Origin: Cytobacillus praedii
GTDB taxonomy: Bacteria > Bacillota > Bacilli > Bacillales > Cytobacillaceae
Direction of reading: 5' to 3'
Assembly (NCBI RefSeq): GCF_001439605.1
Contig: NZ_LMBX01000001.1
Coordinates: 324,500-388,499 of the forward strand
Length of the DNA stretch: 64,000 nt
A program made the translations under genes and the position numbers. Shown piece by piece: positions 1 through 7,814 of this stretch. The stretch's first letter is position 1. Each line of letters starts with the position of its first letter. The notes under the pieces were generated by a model that had not been told where the DNA came from, ran no database searches, and saw only the letters and a list, made by a program, of their open reading frames with translations.

Positions 1-114
1 TGGCTATACGGGTTTATTCTTAGCTTCGGCAATAAGGTGAAGGTACTGGAACCCATTCATATAAGGGAAATAGTAGCAAAACGCGCCAAAGAAATTTTGG
101 AAAACTATATGTAA
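1..114 (+). CDS. C-terminal end of a WYL-domain transcriptional regulator (partial)
   Basis: Frame 1 is open from the first base to the TAA at 112-114 and encodes 37 residues (start WLYGFILSFG, end EILENYM). The pattern of a hydrophobic strand, 'LSFGNKVKVLEP', then a helix ending in LENYM matches the extreme C-terminus of YafY-type HTH/WYL regulators. The N-terminal HTH lies outside the window. Only the tail is visible, so the call rests on short similarity recalled from the family. Confidence 0.6.
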   Translation, partial: WLYGFILSFGNKVKVLEPIHIREIVAKRAKEILENYM

Positions 115-181
115 ATATGACAAACAGCTGTCAGGTTTCCCTTGATATAGTGAGTACAAACAATTGAAAGGTGTGAATCAT

Positions 182-928
182 ATGAATGCTGTTTTTTGTC
201 AAAGCTGTGGAATGCCGATGATTGAGGAAACGCAATTTGGGTCGGAGAAGAATGGAAGTAGAAGCGAGGAATACTGCGTCTACTGTTATGAAGAGGGCGA
301 ATTCAAACAGCCAAACATGACGGTGGAGGATATGATTGATCTTTGTGTTCCTTTTATGAAAGAGGATGGAAAAAGTGAAGAGGAAGCCCGGACGATTCTG
401 ACTAACTTCTTGCCGACATTAAAAAGATGGAGTGGCAGCAGTAAGATGAATGAACCAGTCGTAATGGAAAAAGAGGCATTTACCATTATTGGCATGACGA
501 CTAGAACATCGAATGCCAATGAAATGACTCAGGACGCAAAAATCCCGCAAATGTGGGAGAAGTTTTATCAGCAAAAAATATTTGAGCAAATTCCAAATCC
601 ATCGGGCACGGTTACATATGGCCTTTATTCTGACTACCTTGATGGGGTGAATGGTGAATACAGTATGACAATCGGGATGCAAGGAAGTGCTGATGCATCA
701 TTGCCTGAGGAACTCGTTGCGAAAGCAGTGCCTGCTGCCAAATATGTGGTCTTCACAACCGAAAAAGGACCTGTCGCACAAATTGTTATCAAAACATGGC
801 AGCAAATCTGGGCGTGGTTTGAGCAATCTGATTTTACAAGAGCCTATACAGGTGATTTCGAAGTATATGATGAAAGATGTGCTAACCCGCTTGAAGCACA
901 AGTTGATATCTATATCGCAATAAAATAA
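182..928 (+). CDS. Zinc-ribbon protein with GyrI-like/AraC effector-binding domain
   Basis: The N-terminus carries CQSCGMPM and, about 25 residues later, CVYCYEEG, two Cys pairs that should bind one zinc. A short helical region follows, then (about residue 92 onward) a GyrI-like small-molecule-binding domain with WEKFYQQ, TYGLYSDY and the terminal strand VDIYIAIK. The family binds hydrophobic or cationic ligands; no DNA-binding domain is present. An in-frame TTG exists at 164, but AAAGGTG at 167-173 lies 8 bases before the ATG at 182, so that start is preferred. The gene appears monocistronic. Its ligand cannot be told from sequence. Confidence 0.8.
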   Translation: MNAVFCQSCGMPMIEETQFGSEKNGSRSEEYCVYCYEEGEFKQPNMTVEDMIDLCVPFMKEDGKSEEEARTILTNFLPTLKRWSGSSKMNEPVVMEKEAFTIIGMTTRTSNANEMTQDAKIPQMWEKFYQQKIFEQIPNPSGTVTYGLYSDYLDGVNGEYSMTIGMQGSADASLPEELVAKAVPAAKYVVFTTEKGPVAQIVIKTWQQIWAWFEQSDFTRAYTGDFEVYDERCANPLEAQVDIYIAIK

Positions 929-984
929 TAATCGCTTGTACCAGCCGTGGACATTTTGGTAGTTTTTGCGCGTATGGAGTGGAC

Positions 985-1090
985 AACATGAATATATCTA
1001 CGAAAATGAGTAACTTATCTGCGAATTTCCCATTTTATCTACGAAAGTAGCGGATATATCCACGAAATCTACGATATATCGATTTTTCGA
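985..1090. repeat. Degenerate 'tatctacgaaa' phrase repeats
   Basis: About five imperfect copies of an 11-base phrase (TATCTACGAAA, with variants TATCTGCGAAT, TATCCACGAAA, ATCTACGATA) occur within about 100 bases between two same-strand genes. CTACGAAAGTAG makes a small hairpin. Spacing is irregular (about 15-30 bases). No ORF or terminator is evident. Confidence 0.5.
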
Positions 1091-1116
1091 CAAAAATAAG
1101 AAAGGAGGTATGCCGT

Positions 1117-1575
1117 TTGCAAATGGAAAAAAAGAACATCTTATCACATTACGAACATTCCATCCAATGGGTAAAGGAATTAGAACAATTGTCAGAGAAA
1201 CAATGGCGAACGCCGATTAAAGAGGGAAAGTGGACAATTGCAGAAGTCATTGGCCATCTAATTCCGTGGGATGAATTTATTGTAAATGATCGAGTGCCAT
1301 ACTTCTTTAAGGATATTGAATTGCCGAAAGGCCCGGATGCTCAAATGCTCAATGATCAAGCAGCAGCTGAAAGCAGAATCCGAACAAAAGAAGAAACGAT
1401 TGAGAGGTTTACGGCAACTAGGCAGACACTTCTAACTGCTTTACATGAGATGGATGACGATCTTTGGTCTAAGGAACTGATGATTGGCCAATCAACGCTT
1501 TCCCTTGCTGTATACTTTCAAGGAATGGTCGAGCATGACAATCATCATTTTGAACAAATAAAAAAGGTAATTTAA
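1117..1575 (+). CDS. DinB-like (DinB_2) metal-dependent family protein
   Basis: The 152-residue protein has the four-helix layout of the DinB/YfiT family: an N-terminal helix with HYEHSIQWVKEL, a conserved HLIPWDEF segment around residues 46-53, and a C-terminal HDNHHFEQI with His spacing suited to a divalent metal. Members include thiol-S-transferases, so the exact reaction is unknown. The start is TTG at 1117, 8 bases after GGAGG at 1104-1108; the next ATG (1123) would be 14 bases away. A strong hairpin terminator follows directly. Confidence 0.8.
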   Translation: MQMEKKNILSHYEHSIQWVKELEQLSEKQWRTPIKEGKWTIAEVIGHLIPWDEFIVNDRVPYFFKDIELPKGPDAQMLNDQAAAESRIRTKEETIERFTATRQTLLTALHEMDDDLWSKELMIGQSTLSLAVYFQGMVEHDNHHFEQIKKVI

Positions 1576-1577
1576 TA

Positions 1578-1625
1578 GAAATGCTGGAGGCATGTCTATA
1601 TACACGACCTCCAGCATTTCTTATT
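1578..1625 (+). terminator. Rho-independent terminator after the DinB-like gene
   Basis: A perfect 13-bp inverted repeat (GAAATGCTGGAGG / CCTCCAGCATTTC, 1578-1590 and 1608-1620) is followed by TTATT. It begins three bases after the stop codon. Confidence 0.85.
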
Positions 1626-2002
1626 ATCCCTTCCCTAATCATCCCCACAAATCAATTTTCCCCATAAATAATGACGAAAATTGATAGATTCTGTTGGTAT
1701 TTGCGTAATCTCTCAACCTGCTAAAATTTATATAAATAGTATTCTTCTCAATTAATCATTTTGTACTATAGGAATGATTGCGCTTAGAAAAACGAGATAG
1801 GTATATAGGCAGGAACTTCTATTTCAATATAATAATCTCCCTTCCCAAAATAGAACGGAACCTAAAATGACCAACCCGTTCACATTGAAAACAGTGGCCC
1901 ATCCTGCTGAAAAATGGATAGATTTGTATAATTATTTAAATTTACAAAATATTAAATTATATTAATAATAGAGTTACAGTAAAAATAACTAGGAGGAATA
2001 TG
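1626..2002. other. Intergenic region upstream of the M28 aminopeptidase
   Basis: About 375 AT-rich bases. A TATAAT-like box sits at about 1927-1932 but no convincing -35 partner was found. No ORF or structured RNA was recognised. AGGAGG at 1991-1996 is the ribosome site of the next gene. Confidence 0.4.
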
Positions 2003-3361
2003 ATGAATCGTAAATTAGTAGCTTTATTTGCAGCAGCGGGTTTAGTTTTATCCAGTGGTACTGCCAGTGCGGCAATGATTGTCAGTCCAAGTACACAGTA
2101 TGAGGTAGTATTAGAGAATAAGCTTTTGAAGAAAATCAGCGCGGATAATATGTATAAAACAATTGAATTGTTATCTAAGCAGCCTAGGGAAGCAGGAACA
2201 GAAGGGGAGCTCAAAGCGGTCAAATACATAGAAGGAGAATTTAAGAAGTTAGGCTACAAAACAGAAATTCAGCCATTTCCAATTTATGATTTTAAGACCA
2301 ATCATGCAAAGGTGAAAATTGGCGACACCGATCTAGGCGGAACTCCTCATGCGTTTAGCGGCAGTGCGAGCGGAAAAGTAACAGCTCCATTGGTGTATGT
2401 TGGGAAGGCAACACCTGAGGAAGTTGGGGATGTTAAAGGGAAGATTGTCTTAGCGGAACGCGGGGATATCGCTTTCGTTGATAAGATTAAAAATGTCCTT
2501 GAAAAAGGGGCAGTCGGTGTCCTGATGTACAATAATTCGGATGAGGGCAATACATTCGGACAAGCTGCAGAGGGACAAAATATTCCGGCGGTTGCCATTA
2601 CCAAAGCAGAAGGATTTAAGCTGGTTGATCAGTTGAAAGCAAAAGAGCTTTCGGTAACCCTGGATGTCGATATTGAAAAAATTGAGAAGACCTCCTACAA
2701 TGTAATCGCAACAAAACCTGCAACAGAGAAGAAAAATACAGGACAAATTGTAACGGTTGGTGCACACCATGATTCAGTGCCTGGTGGACCAGGCGCGAAT
2801 GATGATGCATCAGGGGTTTCGGCTGTCCTTGAATTAGCCAGACTGTTTGCGAAGGAAAAGACAGATACAGAAATTCGCTTCCTTACATTTGGTTCGGAGG
2901 AAAGAGGGCTAGTCGGCTCTTCTTATTATGCATCCAAACTTCCAAAGGCAGATGTTGATAAAATGGTTGCGCACTTCCAAATGGATATGATCGGCGGCCG
3001 TGATGCCGGAGGAGATAACGAGGCTGGCGGATTAATTATGTATACAATTGACGGCAAGAAAAATCTCGTGACTGACTTAGGGGCAACATCAAGCTATCAT
3101 CTTTTTAATGAGGTTCTTCCGTATGGACAGCTGGGCCGAAGCGATCATCAGCCATTCCATGACCTAGGAATCCCATCAGCCTTATTTATTCATTCCCCAG
3201 TCGAGCCTTGGTACCATAAGCCGACAGACACACTAGATAAGATTGACAAGAAAAAGCTTCTTCAAGTAGCGAAAATCGTAGGCTCATCTGTCTACCATAT
3301 TACAGATCCTAAGACACCTGGCATCATCAAATACTATTTTGAAGATCGCGCGGTAGATTAA
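2003..3361 (+). CDS. ywaD: Secreted M28 family aminopeptidase with PA domain (YwaD-like)
   Basis: The product is a zinc aminopeptidase, probably secreted, that removes N-terminal residues from peptides. A signal peptide (MNRKLVALFAAAGLVLSSGTAS, A-S-A site) covers about residues 1-24. A protease-associated domain spans roughly 105-230. The M28 domain then shows the metal ligands: AHHDS near 255, NDDASG near 268, the catalytic pair in GSEERG near 298, QMDMIGG near 328, and the distal His in WYHKPTD near 405. Length (452) and order match B. subtilis YwaD. Two ATGs occur (2000, 2003); the second is 6 bases from AGGAGG and is preferred. A hairpin terminator follows. Confidence 0.9.
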   Translation: MNRKLVALFAAAGLVLSSGTASAAMIVSPSTQYEVVLENKLLKKISADNMYKTIELLSKQPREAGTEGELKAVKYIEGEFKKLGYKTEIQPFPIYDFKTNHAKVKIGDTDLGGTPHAFSGSASGKVTAPLVYVGKATPEEVGDVKGKIVLAERGDIAFVDKIKNVLEKGAVGVLMYNNSDEGNTFGQAAEGQNIPAVAITKAEGFKLVDQLKAKELSVTLDVDIEKIEKTSYNVIATKPATEKKNTGQIVTVGAHHDSVPGGPGANDDASGVSAVLELARLFAKEKTDTEIRFLTFGSEERGLVGSSYYASKLPKADVDKMVAHFQMDMIGGRDAGGDNEAGGLIMYTIDGKKNLVTDLGATSSYHLFNEVLPYGQLGRSDHQPFHDLGIPSALFIHSPVEPWYHKPTDTLDKIDKKKLLQVAKIVGSSVYHITDPKTPGIIKYYFEDRAVD

Positions 3362-3367
3362 TAGAGT

Positions 3368-3406
3368 GTCCATGGGCGGTGTCTGTCACCGCTCATGGAC
3401 CTGTTT
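3368..3406 (+). terminator. Hairpin terminator after the M28 aminopeptidase
   Basis: GTCCATGGGCGGTG (3368-3381) pairs with CACCGCTCATGGAC (3387-3400), then CTGTTTGT. The loop region reads GGTGTCTGTCACC, close to the GGTGCCTGTCACC element at about 10269. Confidence 0.7.
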
Positions 3407-3408
3407 GT

Positions 3409-3758
3409 ATTGTTCAATGGATATTAAATGAATCAATTAAAATCGCTTCAAAAGCCTTTGACTTTTAGGGCACTGAAAAAGCCACGAATAAATTGATTGT
3501 ATTCAATTTAAGGAGCAATGCCTTTTTATAGGTAGAATCCTAAATTCAATCTCTCCTTACCTTTTACCCTCTTCATTTTTTTATCTTTCCTTTTATAAGA
3601 TCTATTTCAATCCGACTCGACCAGCAGATTTTCTTGGGATATGCCATAGATAGGAAAGGCAACGAAATTGTCCATAAAGGACCATTTGGTGCAAGCCCGT
3701 ATCTGATGGACATTCCATCTGGTATACTGTCCCTTTTCCTACCAATGAAAAGATAGCT
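3409..3758. other. Intergenic region with a possible decayed coding fragment
   Basis: No start codon with a ribosome site is present. On the + strand an open stretch ending at the TAG of 3753-3755 reads ...IFLGYAIDRKGNEIVHKG... then DIPSGILSLFLPMKR. This looks protein-like but has no initiator and no recognised family. It may be the 3' remnant of a lost gene. The shadow frame on the - strand runs into the adjacent repeat array and is not convincing. Confidence 0.3.
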
Positions 3759-4064
3759 GGGCACATAAAAAGAAATTGGATCCCTTTATTTCTATAAAAG
3801 GGGAAAAATGGACACATAAAAAGAAAAAGGAGCCCGATATTTCCACAAAAAGGAGAAATCGGGCACATAAAAAGAAATAGGAGCCCAACATTTCCGTAAA
3901 AAGGAAAAACCGGGCACATAAAAAGAAATAGGTGCCCAACACTTCCGTAAAAAGGAAAAAGTGGGCATGTAAAAAGAAAAAGGACCCCGATATTTCCATA
4001 AAAAGGGGAAACTGGGCGCATAAAAAGAAATAGGAGCCCAATATTCCTAAAAAGGTAAAATAAG
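3759..4064. repeat. Six-copy 51-bp tandem hairpin array
   Basis: Units begin with GGGCACAT-like starts at 3759, 3810, 3861, 3912, 3963 and 4014, exactly 51 bp apart. Neighbouring units form a nested imperfect hairpin: an outer stem of GNGCCC with GGGC, and an inner stem TTTCC / GGAAA around GTAAAAA. Because 51 is divisible by three, the - strand stays open and gives a hydrophobic 17-residue repeat (LFLFMCPxxPFYGNxG). No ribosome site supports translation. Copies differ by several substitutions, mostly outside the stems. Confidence 0.9.
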
Positions 4065-4439
4065 GAACGATTCTAAACTGTTAAAAGATAAAAACAGCCT
4101 CATCACGAATCGCTCCTTTTGATCCCCGCATCCTAACGTCTCGACGAATGCGCTCATCTGCGGTGGTACGTATGCAGTGCCAGTCTAGGTTTACCTACCA
4201 CATCATCGTGTTTTATTTTAGTTGAATATCTAAGTTAGTATACAAGTGCTGGATTCACTCAGACAGCCTCTCCTTGGATACATACCCAGCACTTCTTCAT
4301 TCGAAAAGAAGATTTACTCAAATTAAATTTCTCAAATGTCATATATAACTGGGATTGCTATTAAAATAGGAAATTAGCATAACATCCCCTAACAGAGTGC
4401 ATAGAATGATTTTATAAATCTGAAAGGGGTTGAAGAAAG
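4065..4439. other. Intergenic region before the cupin gene
   Basis: Bases 4090-4195 are more GC-rich than the flanks. On the - strand one frame reads TTADERIRRDVRMRGSKGAI and continues RDEAVF, which is protein-like but has no start; the adjacent upstream stretch continues in another frame, so it may be a frameshifted remnant. AAGTGCTGG / CCAGCACTT (about 4246-4294) is an inverted repeat with a wide loop. Promoter elements were not convincingly found. Confidence 0.3.
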
Positions 4440-5015
4440 ATGTATCATGTCCCTAATGTTTATCCAAATGCATATCCCTATTATGCTCACTTGCCAATGG
4501 ATAACCATGGAAGGTACCCCGCTTACTGGAATGTTCAGAATGGGGCGAATCATACGATGCAATGGCTTCCTTTACAATCACAACAGGAAAGGAATCAGAT
4601 TGAGTTAAAGGATTATGGTTCAGCACCATTTGTGGTAAATATCAATAAGGCAACCAAGCAAAATCGTAATTATCGAACTGCTTTATGGACAGGAAGGCAT
4701 TTGCAAGTTACGTTGATGAGCCTAAAAGTGGGGGAAGATATCGGTTTAGAAATACATCCAACGGTCGATCAATTTCTAAGAATTGAACAAGGTCAAGGGA
4801 TTGTTCAAATGGGGAACAGGAAGAATAATTTATATTTTAGAAGAAAGGTCTCTGATGATGATGCCATCATGATCCCTGCTGGAACCTGGCATAATGTAAC
4901 GAATACAGGCAATGTCCCTCTGAAACTTTATTCCATCTATGCACCGCCTAACCACCCATTTGGTACAGTTCATAGGACAAAAGCGAATGCAATGGCAGCG
5001 GAGCACGGGCATTAA
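4440..5015 (+). CDS. Cupin-domain protein
   Basis: The 191-residue protein has a Tyr/Pro/Asn-rich N-terminus (MYHVPNVYPNAYPYYAH) and a C-terminal cupin. Motif 1 is degenerate (GLEIHPTVDQFLRIEQGQG), while motif 2 is clear in IMIPAGTWHNVTNTGN with PxGxxHxxxN. The N-terminal composition resembles Bacillus spore-coat proteins, but a spore role is only inference. Metal or sugar binding is typical of the family; the reaction is unknown. The ribosome site is GAAAGGGG at about 4422-4429. A hairpin follows the gene. Confidence 0.75.
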   Translation: MYHVPNVYPNAYPYYAHLPMDNHGRYPAYWNVQNGANHTMQWLPLQSQQERNQIELKDYGSAPFVVNINKATKQNRNYRTALWTGRHLQVTLMSLKVGEDIGLEIHPTVDQFLRIEQGQGIVQMGNRKNNLYFRRKVSDDDAIMIPAGTWHNVTNTGNVPLKLYSIYAPPNHPFGTVHRTKANAMAAEHGH

Positions 5016-5026
5016 ATCTCTTTGAT

Positions 5027-5061
5027 GCAGTGATGCAAAGTAATACTTTGTATCGCTGCAT
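5027..5061 (+). terminator. Hairpin after the cupin gene (weak terminator)
   Basis: GCAGTGATGCAAAG and CTTTGTATCGCTGC pair around TAATA. The downstream tract is not U-rich, so it may act as a weak terminator or a 3'-end stabiliser. Confidence 0.45.
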
Positions 5062-5179
5062 GCTGAATAAGTTTATATTACATAAAGGATTTACGCTTTT
5101 TATATTGAAGTTATTAAGCAGGGCGTACAGTTATTAAAATATATAAGCATCAGACCATTAAATAAATGGGGGGATTACA

Positions 5180-5326
5180 ATGGCAAGATTTATTGATGAT
5201 TTGGCGGGAGCCATCTATGATGTTTTTAAGTTTTTATTTACTAGTGTTTGTTATCTTCTTGCCGGGATGCTCATTGTCGGAATCCCGCTCTACCTAATTG
5301 TGCTTGTTTTTAAATTGATTGCTTAA
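5180..5326 (+). CDS. 48-residue membrane microprotein
   Basis: The protein starts MARFIDDLAGAIYDVFKFLF and continues with a long hydrophobic stretch ending LIVLVFKLIA. It has a short amphipathic N-terminus and one or two membrane passes. The ATG is preceded by GGGGGG at 5168-5173. No family was recognised. It sits 47 bases upstream of an immunity-type gene on the same strand, so co-transcription is possible. Confidence 0.6.
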   Translation: MARFIDDLAGAIYDVFKFLFTSVCYLLAGMLIVGIPLYLIVLVFKLIA

Positions 5327-5373
5327 GCTGGGAGAGGAAGTAACCAATACAATCGTTTGAAAAGAGGAACCTC

Positions 5374-6321
5374 ATGGAGAAGATAGCAAAGAAATATCTG
5401 AAAATATATCATAATCCAGCAGAGACCAATGATATCTATACATATGCAGATTGGGAAGAGTATTTAAACCAGCAAATTGAGATAGGCACAAGAATTGAAG
5501 AAAGAAGAAAAGATGCTGATATAACTATCTATGTAGCTTTAATAAAAAATCCGTATTTATTGGGTTTGTCTCAAGCTTTTCAGAATAATGATTATGAGTT
5601 ATTGAATAACGCCATTTACCATTACAGCAAACATAGATTATTAGATTTAAAAGCTGGCGGATATGATCATTGCCTATACTTCTGGAATGTGATGGATAGC
5701 ATGGCCTGCAATTATAAAGAAGCAGTCGAGAAATGTTTCCCTGAGGAATTGGGGCTATGCAAGAATGGGTACCCTTTTTATGTAGTAGCAGGTAATTTGC
5801 TTATGTCATTATGGTATAAAAATCAGCAATGGATGGAACTTGCTTATCCTGCAGGAGAGAAATTTTTGCGTCAGAAGAAGGGGTTATGGGAAAAAGCAAT
5901 CGTTTCCTATCTAACGGCGCTATCGAATAAGGATATCGAAAAAGCAACGGAGGCATTGGGTGATGTATGTAAATATTCGACAAGATTAGATCGTCCAAAA
6001 ATATATAAATGCTTCTGCACAGAAGCACATGGGCTGTACCAGATAGCCAGATACATATTATCTGAAGATGATTTCAATCGAATCGAAATGCCAGCAAATG
6101 ATAATTTTTGCAAGGGATTGATTTCGTGGCAGAGCAAACATAACTATCCGGAAAAGGGGGAAATGATCGTACACTATCCGGAAAAGCTTGAGGTGATGAA
6201 TCATATTTTTGACCTGCCATTGCCAAGATGTATTTTAATGGGAAGCGGCGGCAGGAAAACAATAGACACAGAACGAATGAAAAAGAATTTGATTGCGGAT
6301 TTTGCGGGCGTTGATTCTTGA
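5374..6321 (+). CDS. Imm49-like putative immunity protein
   Basis: This 315-residue all-helical soluble protein has no signal peptide. The segment GLWEKAIVSYLTALSNKDIE, then CTEAHGLYQIARYIL and the C-terminal LPLPRCILMG resemble the Imm49 family of polymorphic-toxin immunity proteins; this is a recalled fold-level resemblance, not a verified match. The next gene is SMI1/KNR4, another immunity family, which supports the context. No toxin gene is adjacent. The ribosome site is AGAGGA just before the ATG. Confidence 0.5.
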   Translation: MEKIAKKYLKIYHNPAETNDIYTYADWEEYLNQQIEIGTRIEERRKDADITIYVALIKNPYLLGLSQAFQNNDYELLNNAIYHYSKHRLLDLKAGGYDHCLYFWNVMDSMACNYKEAVEKCFPEELGLCKNGYPFYVVAGNLLMSLWYKNQQWMELAYPAGEKFLRQKKGLWEKAIVSYLTALSNKDIEKATEALGDVCKYSTRLDRPKIYKCFCTEAHGLYQIARYILSEDDFNRIEMPANDNFCKGLISWQSKHNYPEKGEMIVHYPEKLEVMNHIFDLPLPRCILMGSGGRKTIDTERMKKNLIADFAGVDS

Positions 6322-6408
6322 AGAATGAACGCTGTTTTTCGTTGTAGTTATTGAGCTTCAAGATGCAGGATAGATCAAGAAATTAGCTGCGGAGGGCGAG
6401 GGTAAAAA

Positions 6409-7362
6409 ATGAAGGATATTCAATTTCTTATTTCAAAATGGAAAGAAATACTACAAAAAGTAGAGAAGAATAACGGCAAAGTCTATCAAATGGAAATTGG
6501 CGAGACGGCAACACTGCAGGAGATAGAGGCGAAAGAAAAGGAGCTAGGGTGTCAATTGCCTCCTTCATATAAATACATCGTACAAAACATAGGAAAATCC
6601 CTTTCCTTTTATTACTCATTCTCTGAGGATACAATGATTCCCAGTGAATTTAGGGAAATATTTTCAGGAGAGATCCATTGGAATATCAACTTCCTTCAGA
6701 ATTTAACTAGGTTAGCTGATGAAGGAATGGAGGATGGTGAAGATTATGGGAGTACACTTAGGGGGAAATTAGAGTTTTCGCACGCTGGAAATGGAGATAT
6801 TTATGCATTTGATATGTCTGTTGACAGGGTGGAAAAACCAGTTATTTATTGGGATCATGAGGAAGACACGATTACTTATGTTGCCGATTCATTTATCAAT
6901 TATTTACTTAGAATTACTGAACTTGGGTGTATTGGCAGTGAAAAGTGGCAGTTTGAATATTTTCTAAGCGAATCTGGAGTGGACACCGCAAGTCAAGCAG
7001 CCGTTAGGTGGAAGCAGTGGTTTGAAACATTTTCAGAAACAACCTTAGAAGATGTGAAAAATAATATGAAACAGCTAACAGCATTTGTTGTTTATCGAGG
7101 GAAGTTAGATGAGGAAACCATCACTTTACTCCAGAAATTTAATAGAAATGAGTTATTTCAGTTCCTTTTAAATGAATTGCATAAAGAAGGAGCATTTAAA
7201 GATCAGAAGTTACTATGTGAGATGTTCGGACGGGTTCTAGGGCAAAACGCTGAAACATGGGTTAGCAGCATATGGGAAGCGAAGCCAGATTATATGGATA
7301 CTAGATTACGTTCGTACCTAACCTCAATGTGTGTAAGTAAGATAAAGGGTTGCCCCTCGTAA
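6409..7362 (+). CDS. SMI1/KNR4 domain protein, N-terminal part (frameshifted)
   Basis: Residues about 28-170 form a SMI1/KNR4 domain: EIEAKEKELGCQLPPSYKYI is the classic opening, followed by GNGDIYAFD and later PVIYWDHEED and FINYLLRI. SMI1 proteins in bacteria commonly give immunity to contact-dependent or secreted nuclease toxins. The helical C-terminal part ends abruptly at KIKGCPS. Reading continues in the -1 frame (7350-7766) after A_AAG_GGT at 7344-7350, so the true product is probably about 450 residues. This may be a natural frameshift mutation, a sequencing error, or -1 frameshifting. The ribosome site GGAGGGCGAGGG precedes the ATG. Confidence 0.75.
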   Translation: MKDIQFLISKWKEILQKVEKNNGKVYQMEIGETATLQEIEAKEKELGCQLPPSYKYIVQNIGKSLSFYYSFSEDTMIPSEFREIFSGEIHWNINFLQNLTRLADEGMEDGEDYGSTLRGKLEFSHAGNGDIYAFDMSVDRVEKPVIYWDHEEDTITYVADSFINYLLRITELGCIGSEKWQFEYFLSESGVDTASQAAVRWKQWFETFSETTLEDVKNNMKQLTAFVVYRGKLDEETITLLQKFNRNELFQFLLNELHKEGAFKDQKLLCEMFGRVLGQNAETWVSSIWEAKPDYMDTRLRSYLTSMCVSKIKGCPS

Positions 7363-7766
7363 TTAATTTTCTTGAACAGGAATGTAATAAAAAAATATCG
7401 GGGTATGAAGCACTTTCCCATCTTGGTCATTTTCATTCGAAGGATGTGATTTCCTGGATGGAGAATCATGTGAAATTTCCTGTGACAGAAGGCTGGGACG
7501 AATTATTTTTAAAATCAAACTTTTCATGGGATGATTTAAAAAGGTGGACCTCATTAGAGGAAAAACATGAAGCAACTGTCATTCATGCATTAGAAAAGTA
7601 TGTTCATGAGAAAGCAGCAAATAATAAATGTTCTTATGTAATATCAGGTCTTCCAGCAAAATCGGAATTTATTGATTTTCTAGTTAAATTACGTGATAAA
7701 CAAGTGTTAAAAAAGCGAAAACTTCCCATTGAAAAAGTTATACAAAACATAGATCTATTTTATTAA
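7350..7766 (+). CDS. C-terminal continuation of the SMI1/KNR4 protein (-1 frame)
   Basis: This segment overlaps the preceding reading frame by 13 bases and lacks its own ribosome site; the only early initiator is a TTG. Its sequence (LPLVINFLEQECN, then YEALSHLGHFHSKDVISWM) reads smoothly as a helical-repeat continuation of the upstream product. I treat it as part of the same gene separated by a -1 shift rather than a separate protein. If translated alone it would be a 138-residue helical protein of unknown role. Confidence 0.55.
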   Translation: MPLVINFLEQECNKKISGYEALSHLGHFHSKDVISWMENHVKFPVTEGWDELFLKSNFSWDDLKRWTSLEEKHEATVIHALEKYVHEKAANNKCSYVISGLPAKSEFIDFLVKLRDKQVLKKRKLPIEKVIQNIDLFY

Positions 7767-7814
7767 GGTTTGATTTTGAGGCGAAAAATAACTTGAATAG
7801 ATAGGAGGTCCCCC

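Noticed and set aside
3602..4041. Two overlapping - strand reading frames of 100-139 codons
   Set aside because: They exist because the 51-bp repeat period is a multiple of three; neither has a ribosome site, and two frames are open at once.
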